Source: Euryodendron excelsum
Taxonomy: Eukaryota; Streptophyta; Magnoliopsida; Ericales; Pentaphylacaceae
Direction of reading: 5' to 3'
Assembly: GCA_033060915.1 (NCBI GenBank)
Contig: CM065397.1
Location: 19,947,001 to 20,011,000, forward strand
Length of the DNA: 64,000 nucleotides
Shown here piece after piece: positions 56,930 to 64,000 of this stretch; the first letter of the stretch is position 1, and every line of letters starts with the position of its first letter. Under the pieces are notes generated by a model. It searched no databases. It saw nothing but the letters and a program-made list of their open reading frames with translations, and was not told the DNA's origin. The position numbers were made by a program, and so were the translations under genes.

Positions 56930-56953
56930 ACTCTGCTGCAGGTTTGCCTTTAA

Positions 56954-59900
56954 GCCAAATCCAAGAAAGATCATTGGTACTTGGATAGTGAATGCTCAAG
57001 GCACATGACGGGAGATGAAGCTCAATTCACTTCTCTCTCTCCAAAGGATGGAGGTTTTGTCACATTTGGTGACAATAGCAAAGGAAAGATTATCGGTATA
57101 GGTAGTATTGGTAAGAATTCTTCTACCTCTATTGAAAATGTATTACTTGTTAAGGGACTCAAACACAATCTTTTGAGCATTAGTCAATTGTGTGACAAAG
57201 GGTGCAAGGTTGTATTGGAATCCACTAAATGTGATGTAATTGACATTAATAATAACAAAATAATTCTCACTAGATATAGACAAGGCAATATTTATGTTTT
57301 CAATCTTAATGATTTATCTTCATGCAAAATAGAATGTCTTGCTGCTATGAATAGTGATGAAAGCTGGTTGTGGCATAGAAGACTTAGTCATATTAGTATG
57401 AGCATACTTTCAAAAGTTTCTAAACATGATTTAGTCAAAGGTCTTCCGAAGTTAAAATTTTACAAAAACAGAATTTGTGATGCCTGTCAATTAGGTAAGC
57501 AAACTAGAATTTCTTTTAAATCCTTAAATATGCTTACTACCTCTAGGCCACTTCAACTGCTGCATATGGATTTATTTGGACCTACTAAGACTCTAAGTCT
57601 TGGTGGTAAACAATATGCACTTGTTATTGTTGATGATTATTCTAGATTTACTTGGACATTCTTCTTAGCTTATAAGGATGAGACAATTATTTTCTTTACA
57701 AAATTCTGTAGAAAAGTTCAAAATGAAAAAGGGATTTCAATTACTTCTATTGGGACTGATCATGGAGGGGAATTCGATTGTAAACCTTTTGAAATGTTTT
57801 GTGATGAAAATGGTTTTGATCACAATTTCTCAGCTCCTAGAACACCTCAACAAAATGGGGTTGTTGAAAGGAAAAACAGAGTTTTGGAGGAAATGGTTAG
57901 AACCATGCTTTGTGAAAATGGTTTACCAAAATACTTTTGGGCAGAAGCTGTTAACACAGCTTGCTATGTTTTAAATCGAATTTTATTTAGAAAGTTTTTA
58001 AACAAAACCCTCTATGAACTTTGGAAAGAAAAGAAACCAAATGTCTCATACTTTAAAGCTTTTGGATGTAAGTGCTTTGTATTGAATAACAATAAAGACA
58101 ACCTCGGTAAATTTGATGCTAAATCAGATGAGGGTGTGTTTCTTGGCTATTCAACACATAGCAAGGCTCATAGAGTCTTTAATAAAAGGACTCTAGTTGT
58201 TGAAGAATCTGTTCACATCACTTTTGATGAACTTAACACTTCTTCAAAGAATGTTGCAAGTGATAATGCAGATGAGCTAGAATCTGGAATGGAAAAACTA
58301 GACATCCAACCAAGCTCAAATGAGGAACCTCAAGAAGAAAGAGATGTACAAGGAGTTCCTACCAGCCAACAAGAAATCAATGAAGGACTACCTAAGGAGT
58401 GGAAGTTTGTGCATAACCATCCTACGGAACAAATCCTAGGTGATCCTTCACAAGGTGTAAGAACTCGATCCTCTATCAAAAATATATGTAATCATCTTGC
58501 ATTCTTATCTCAAATTGAGCCTAAGTATTTTAATGATGCTAAACATGATGAATTTTGGATAAATGCAATGCAAGAGGAATTAAGTCAATTTGAAAGGAAT
58601 GAGGTATGGCACCTTGTTCCTAGACCTAGTGATCATCTAGTTATTGGAACTAAATGGGTATTTAGAAACAAAATGGATGAATCTGGAATTGTTGTGAGAA
58701 ACAAGGCTAGACTTGTTGCTCAAGGCTATAGTCAGGAAGAAGGCATTGATTTTGATGAAACTTATGCTCCTGTAGCTAGACTAGAAGCCATTAGACTATT
58801 ACTTGCATTTGCTTGTTTTAAAGACTTTAAATTATATCAAATGGATGTAAAAAGTGCTTTTCTGAATGGTTTTATCACTGAAAAAGTTTTTGTTGAGCAA
58901 CCACTTGGTTTTGAAGATCCAAAACTTCCTGACCATGTTTTTAAACTAACAAAAGCTTTATATGGTTTAAAGCAAGCCCCAAGGGCTTGGTATGAAAGAT
59001 TAAGTAAGTTTTTGATTGAAAAAGGTTTCTCTAGAGGAAAAATAGATACAACTCTTTTTATCAAAATCAAAAACAATGATATGCTTGTAGTACAAATTTA
59101 TGTTGATGATATTATATTCGGTGCTACTAATGAATTGCTTTACGAAGAATTTGCTAAGTGTATGCAGGGAGAATTCGAGATGAGCATGATGGGAGAACTC
59201 AACTACTTTCTCGGACTTCAAATCAAGCAATCAAAGGAAGGCATTTTCATCAACCAAGCCAAGTACATCAAAGACTTGATCAAAAAGTTTGGCATGGAAG
59301 ATGCAAAGCCCATAAGTACTCCAATGAGTACTACAACTAAATTGGATAGCGATGATAAAGGTAAGTCAGTAAATACTAAGTTTTATAGAAGTATGATTGG
59401 CTCTCTATTGTATCTAACTGCTAGTAGACCTGACAAAATGTTTAGTGTTTGCTTATGTGCTCGCTTTCAATCTAATCCTAAAGAATCTCATGTGATTGCT
59501 GTAAAAAGGATTTTTCGTTATCTAAAGCACACAACAAACCTTGGATTATGGTATCCAAAGGGCGCTTGTTTTAACTTGAATGCTTACACTGATGCTGACT
59601 ATGCGGGGAGTAGAGTTGTTAGGAAGAGCACAAGTGGCTCTTGCCAACTCCTAAGCAATATGATTGTATCTTGGTTTTGCAAGAAACAAAATTCAGTTGC
59701 TCTCTCCACAGCTGAGGCTGAATATGTAGCAGCTGGGAGTTGTTGTGCACAAGTGTTGTGGATCAAACAACAATTAGAAGATTATGGAATCTTGTTTGAT
59801 CATATACCTATCAAGTGTGATAATACTAGTGCAATAAACCTGACTAAAAATCCTATTCAACACTCTCGCACAAAACACATTGAAATAAGATATCACTTTA

Positions 59901-60046
59901 TACGTGATCATGTGCAAAAAGGTGATATAGAACTTGATTTTGTGTGCACTAATATGCAATTAGCTGATATCTTTACTAAACCGTTGAGTGAAGATCGTTT
60001 TTGTATGATTAGAAGAGAATTAGGGATGAGTGATCCTATATGTTAA
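56954..60046 (+). CDS. SIRE pol (protease, integrase, reverse transcriptase, RNase H)
   Basis: Same frame as gag. A second TAA at 56951-56953 precedes it, so it has no normal start (the frame is open from 56954; first ATG at 57005). Counting from 56981: protease [13 protein letters not shown] at the start, where the active-site Gly is Glu; integrase zinc part WLWHRRLSH and CDACQLGKQ at about 125-175; integrase core [25 protein letters not shown] and [12 protein letters not shown] at about 195-310; reverse transcriptase from [10 protein letters not shown] with the catalytic IYVDDIIFG at about 706; RNase H STAEAEY at about 910; ends FTKPL and DPIC. The frame is otherwise intact over 1,020 codons. 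The two stops and the protease change suggest it cannot act alone. Confidence 0.9.
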   Translation, partial: AKSKKDHWYLDSECSRHMTGDEAQFTSLSPKDGGFVTFGDNSKGKIIGIGSIGKNSSTSIENVLLVKGLKHNLLSISQLCDKGCKVVLESTKCDVIDINNNKIILTRYRQGNIYVFNLNDLSSCKIECLAAMNSDESWLWHRRLSHISMSILSKVSKHDLVKGLPKLKFYKNRICDACQLGKQTRISFKSLNMLTTSRPLQLLHMDLFGPTKTLSLGGKQYALVIVDDYSRFTWTFFLAYKDETIIFFTKFCRKVQNEKGISITSIGTDHGGEFDCKPFEMFCDENGFDHNFSAPRTPQQNGVVERKNRVLEEMVRTMLCENGLPKYFWAEAVNTACYVLNRILFRKFLNKTLYELWKEKKPNVSYFKAFGCKCFVLNNNKDNLGKFDAKSDEGVFLGYSTHSKAHRVFNKRTLVVEESVHITFDELNTSSKNVASDNADELESGMEKLDIQPSSNEEPQEERDVQGVPTSQQEINEGLPKEWKFVHNHPTEQILGDPSQGVRTRSSIKNICNHLAFLSQIEPKYFNDAKHDEFWINAMQEELSQFERNEVWHLVPRPSDHLVIGTKWVFRNKMDESGIVVRNKARLVAQGYSQEEGIDFDETYAPVARLEAIRLLLAFACFKDFKLYQMDVKSAFLNGFITEKVFVEQPLGFEDPKLPDHVFKLTKALYGLKQAPRAWYERLSKFLIEKGFSRGKIDTTLFIKIKNNDMLVVQIYVDDIIFGATNELLYEEFAKCMQGEFEMSMMGELNYFLGLQIKQSKEGIFINQAKYIKDLIKKFGMEDAKPISTPMSTTTKLDSDDKGKSVNTKFYRSMIGSLLYLTASRPDKMFSVCLCARFQSNPKESHVIAVKRIFRYLKHTTNLGLWYPKGACFNLNAYTDADYAGSRVVRKSTSGSCQLLSNMIVSWFCKKQNSVALSTAEAEYVAAGSCCAQVLWIKQQLEDYGILFDHIPIKCDNTSAINLTKNPIQHSRTKHIEIRYHFIRDHVQKGDIELDFVCTNMQLADIFTKPLSEDRFCMIRRELGMSDPIC

Positions 60047-60544
60047 ACTTATGTTTGATTCAAGTGAAAATTGTATTTTGAATGTTTGAATGTGTTTATC
60101 ATTCATATGAAATGCTTTTCTTGAATTTATGATGCATTATATGATCATATTAAGATGTCCTTTATCTCATATATTGAAAAAGATCATATCATGAAATTCT
60201 TGTAATTCACATGCTCAGTCTGGGTGAAAGAGTCGACACCTTATTTCATGGAGTCGCCTCATTACATCAGTGGACTTAAATCATTTGATTAACAAGGCAT
60301 GTGTCGCCTCATTAAGCTCATGGGTCGCCTCATGCTTCGGGCCTATATACTTTGACGAAGCCCACTTTACAAACATTCGAAATTTCCCTCTCACTCATTC
60401 ACTCTCACTCTTTTTCTCTCCCGCTCCCCTGTTCGCACCAAAACCAACCGTCACTCACAGACCATCGCAGTTCTTCACTTCTATATTTCTATAAACCCTA
60501 ATCAATCCAATCTCTATCTCTCTCAACCTTCTCTTCTCCTACAA
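60047..60544 (+). other. SIRE spacer between pol and third ORF
   Basis: Non-coding. It holds GAGTCGCCTC modules (60252, 60302) like those of the LTR, a GGCCTATATACTTTG stretch at 60340 that could be a TATA box for a subgenomic third-ORF transcript, and a CT-rich leader (60385-60540). Promoter function is inferred. Confidence 0.45.
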
Positions 60545-61991
60545 ATGGCTCCTAAAATAGAACCTGGTCGGGAAAACCCTAACGTACCTCTTACACGCAC
60601 TCAAAAAACGAAAAAGGGTTGAACCAGTCATCAGAGATTCAGAGGAAAGGGCTCCAGCAGAGCAACCTGATTGGGATTCAACACACTTCATTGATGCAAT
60701 GGCAGAAGAGAGGTATATGAACATTTTTAGTCTTCGAAATGTTTTAAATGGATGCTGGGTAGATTATTCCTTCTTTAAGGCTGAAAACTTTGACTTTCCC
60801 CATATTCTTGAGAATCTAGGGTGGGAAACCTACACCACCATTAGAGAGAATGTTTACCCAAAACTGGTGGGACATTTCTACTCTAATCTAATGAAGAAAG
60901 TGGGAAGCAACATGATCACAAGTTTTGTGAATGGGGTAAAAATCACTATGAATGAAGGGATTTTGGCAGATATTATGGGAACTGGTTATGGTGGGGAAAT
61001 GTACTTTGAAAACATTAGTCGAAAAGAACAACTCCGGGTTCTTTTTGGTCATGACATGCCCGAATCCACTCAACCCATTGCCAATAATTTCCCTGTTGAG
61101 TTGAGACTTGTCCACCACTTTGTGACCACCATTTTCTTACCCAAAGTTGGTGGTTTTGAACGTGTAACTGAAAAGGATCTGTTCTTCTTGTGGGTTTTTC
61201 TTACCAACACCCGAATTGACATTCCCTACTACATTCTTTCCAACATGGCCAATGTTGTCACCACTGCCTCCAAGAACCTACCATATGGAATGCTGCTTAC
61301 CAAGATTTTTAAGCATTTCCATGTAAACCTTCTGGGAGTAAACTACAGAAAGCCTGATTCCTACAAGGATGAATACAACAAGTACACACTGAGCAGAATG
61401 GGATACAAGAAAGTCAATGGCCATTGGGTTCCAAGGCCAAACAAAGTTGCCCCTGCTAGTTCTTCCCAGAAAAGAGCCTCTGCCTCTAGTCCTCGCAAAC
61501 CTTTAGCCCAAACCCTTGATGCCTCATTTGTTGATGCTCTTCTGGGGAACATAATGGACATGCTTCAAAGCATGAATCAAAAGATTGATGAAGGGTTGCT
61601 ACAATTGAAAAATCTTCAGACAAATGTGATGCAACTGAAAAGGGCTCAAGGACTTTCAGTGGAAGAAGAAGAAGAAAGGGAAAGAGAACCAGAAACTGAA
61701 CGAAGAAATGAGGGAGACCAAGAGAAGGAAGAAGAAAAAGATGTGGAGGACACTGATCTGGAATTTGAAGAGGATAAGCCTGCAGATGATGACTCTGAGG
61801 ACTCTGAGGACTCTGAGGATGTTGCTCCAAAGAAGAAGGCTGTTCCAGCACAGAAAGTCAAACCTTCTACCTCAGCCTCTAAATTTGTTCGGAGCAGGCC
61901 TTATGGCTTGAGGCCTAGACCCTTTTCTGGACCATCCAATACTGCCTCAGATCCTATTGATTTATCTCACTCTCCTGCTCCAACTCCTTAA
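60545..61991 (+). pseudogene. SIRE third ORF (env-like / plant-transposon domain), one frameshift
   Basis: ATG at 60545 (MAPKIEPGRENPNVPLTR), then a one-base shift in the A-rich run near 60602-60616; the frame continues from about 60617, and the uninterrupted part from ATG 60699 has 430 codons. Residues about 10-240 of that part hold the domain common in this third ORF (FDFPHILENLGWETYTTIRE). Then a basic stretch, a coiled coil (IMDMLQSMNQKIDEGLLQLK) and an acidic tail with repeated EDS. No signal peptide or membrane segment is evident, so the name env-like is historical. Function in the element is unknown. Confidence 0.75.
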
Positions 61992-62873
61992 ACCTCCTCC
62001 AAAATCGTACTCATGGCTTAGTCAATCCTATGGTCCTGTTAGAACATTTTTTTTGCTTTAACTAAATGTTTTTATTCTGACATCATTTTTGTGAACTTTA
62101 ATTGTTCAATCTTTTGTAGTCTCACAAGTTTCAATCAATGAAATATCATTCTCTTTTGGTATCACATTTGATTGCTCTGATAGCTTGTTTGTTTGCTTAC
62201 TTCACTGTTTCAATCATATATTCTGATCTTTAAATTTTTTTTTTGCTATTGTACCTGTCTCTTATTCTAACTTATTTGGTATCATACTCATTCTATTTCC
62301 CTTTTTGATGAATTGACAAAAAGGGGGAGAAAAATAGAAGTATACAAAACTAAAGGAGAAGTTTAGTGGTGGCAAAATTAAAGCAAACTTGTTGTAATAT
62401 GGTATAATTTATGCAAACATGCACTAAACAAGGGAAAAGAATACAATACATGTTTGTTGAAAACTAAGTCAAACATTTTTTTGAATTAGAATAACATGAT
62501 TTATGGGGAGAAATATCTCTTCAATGGAAAATCTGAATTGAATAAGAAATGGATTTTACAAAAACAAACATGATTTGCTTATTGCATTGACAATTAAATG
62601 AACATGACATAAAATGAGCATCTTTTGACATATATAGAGCATGTTCTCAAGGGGAGTAACATGAATCTCTTATCTCAAAATGTCCTTAATTTAACTGACA
62701 AAAACTTCCTGAAACTGTTTTTGAAATGCTTTTATCTTTTAAGCATCATTTGCTTAATTACAAAACAAAGGGGGAGTTTTCTCATTGATATGATTATTTA
62801 ACTCTGTTCATTGAATTCAATCGTATATGAGTTTATTTTGCAAAGGTTTTGTCATCATCAAAAAGGGGGAGAT
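61992..62873 (+). other. SIRE 3' spacer with several polypurine tracts
   Basis: Non-coding. Purine tracts AAAAAGGGGGAGAAAAA at 62318, CAAGGGGAG at 62649, CAAAGGGGGAG at 62766 and AAAAAGGGGGAGA at 62860. The last abuts the 3' LTR and is the working polypurine tract; the others may act as extra priming sites. Confidence 0.7.
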
Positions 62874-64000
62874 TGTTGAGTCAAGGTTAATCCTTGTTGA
62901 CTCAAAGTTAATTCCCATGTTGATTTTTATGATAACTAAACCTTGTGTTATGTTACTAATGAATCTACTTAGTGTGCAGATTAACAAGTTCATAACTTAG
63001 ACTTAAAGTTGAATCTTAAGTCAAATACATATCACAGGAATGAACAACAAGTTCAAGTATGCATAGTTTCAATGAAGATTGATTTGCACCAGACTAAAGA
63101 CTTCATTAGTTGAGGAAATAAAATGATCAGTTAAAGGTGAAGAATGGAGATAATGTTAATGCCTAACGAAGATTTCATCAGAATACACAAAGATCAGTTG
63201 AAGTAGTGCAAAGCTCAGTTGAAAAAGAATTAGTTGTTGAAGAATTTGGAAAATGCTTAAGAGATGATCTCATCTGGTATGGTTAAGACCAATTCAAGAC
63301 AATGAGATTGAAGTTGCTAAGAAGAAGGCTCACAATGAATATCTGATCTCTACATAGAATCCAAGTGAAGAATTCTTCTACAAGTGTAAAGAGTCAATGA
63401 AGACTAGATGTATGAAGAGATTTCATCAAGTCTACAATGGACTCTGTGAAGTGTTTATTGAAGAATGAAGAATTGCTAGCAAAGAGAGGAAATCAGAAAT
63501 GAAGCATTGTGAAGCTCTACAGGAAGATTGGTATTCAAGAAGATGTTCTACAATGAATTGAAGAAGCTTTGTAAATGAAGAAGTAAAGTTCAGTTTTAAT
63601 CAAGTAAAGCTTTGACTGCTTGAGATTCAAGAAGAAGATCAATATCCAATGGTTAATCCAATCCAAATTTAAATAGAAGTTAACTCTGATGAGTTAGGAA
63701 GATTTGATTGATCTTCATACCCCAAAGACATACTCCTTGAAGATCTTATACCAGTGCTTTGATAAGCTTGATCAATAGAAATCTGAAGGCTGAATTCTGG
63801 GCAATGAGGGGACTCATGATAATAAGGAGTCGCCTCCTGATCACAGACGCTAAAAGGCCTGAAGACATATTGAATAAAGAGGGGACTCATGGAATTGAGG
63901 TGTCGCCTCTTGCACACAGAGGCTAAATGGCTTGAAGACAAATTGGACAATGAATGGACACATTGAAACAAAGTGTCGCCTCTTGAACATAGAAGCAAAA
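62874..64000 (+). mobile_element. SIRE 3' LTR, cut by window end
   Basis: TGTTGAGTCAAGGTTAATCC; matches the first 1.1 kb of 53084-55241 with about 17 differences by eye. The remaining about 1 kb is outside. Confidence 0.95.

Larger units (their letters stand above)
53084..64000 (+). mobile_element. SIRE/Maximus-type Ty1/copia retrotransposon (nearly complete)
   Basis: LTR 53084-55241, primer site 55244, gag 55298-56929, pol to 60046, third ORF 60545-61991, polypurine tract 62860, second LTR from 62874 to beyond 64000. The copia order protease-integrase-reverse transcriptase-RNase H, gag and pol in one frame with a stop between, a long third ORF and LTRs over 2 kb mark the SIRE (Maximus) lineage. 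I counted about 17 differences in 1.1 kb between the LTRs by eye, so it is young compared with its neighbours. It sits in the Tekay LTR. Confidence 0.9.

Overview
This window is nuclear DNA of a flowering plant, most likely a eudicot. The evidence is an intron-bearing host gene with plant-type exons, a PPR pseudogene, and plant LTR-retrotransposon lineages with initiator-Met primer sites. I cannot name the species. About 70% of the window is retrotransposon. I found no bacterial, organellar or CRISPR sequence. Coordinates come from reading by eye; no search or alignment program was run.

1-13.1 kb: a minus-strand host gene of the FIP1 family (plant FIP1[V]-like, a subunit of the mRNA 3'-end processing machinery). 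Its large first exon (12826-10793) carries a 165-residue acidic module in three tandem copies. The Fip1 core exons lie at 3053-835, after a 6.4 kb intron or gap that holds AT-rich DNA, a three-fold repeat and a dead LINE. One exon is duplicated and decayed (8765-8668), and one intron looks GC-AG. The 3' end runs off the window.

13.1-22.2 kb: intergenic DNA with GA microsatellites, then a decayed PPR gene on the minus strand. It is split by a 4.6 kb solo LTR (17120-21705) of a giant-LTR Ogre/Tat-like family.

22.2-33 kb: a broken cluster of related Ty3/gypsy LTRs of Tekay type (22245-24462, 24732-25304, 26307-28755, solo 30364-32644) with gag remnants. Between them sit a captured fragment of the host gene KIN17, a second copy of an unidentified host-like segment, a possible SINE and a foldback element.

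33.5-64 kb: a nested stack. The oldest layer is a minus-strand Tat/Athila-type gypsy fragment (33552-35125). A second giant LTR (35126-38489) lies in its gag. A Ty3/gypsy Tekay-lineage chromovirus (minus strand, from 38490) interrupts that LTR. A third giant LTR, solo and 5.2 kb (44857-50053), lies in the Tekay gag. A young SIRE/Maximus-type Ty1/copia element (plus strand, from 53084) lies in the Tekay 5' LTR, and its right LTR runs off the window end. The copia element keeps gag, pol and the extra third ORF nearly whole, but has an extra stop, a changed protease active site and one frameshift. The layers predict what lies beyond 64 kb: the rest of the copia LTR, then a GAAAT target duplicate, the rest of the Tekay LTR, the rest of the second giant LTR, and finally the rest of the Tat/Athila gag.
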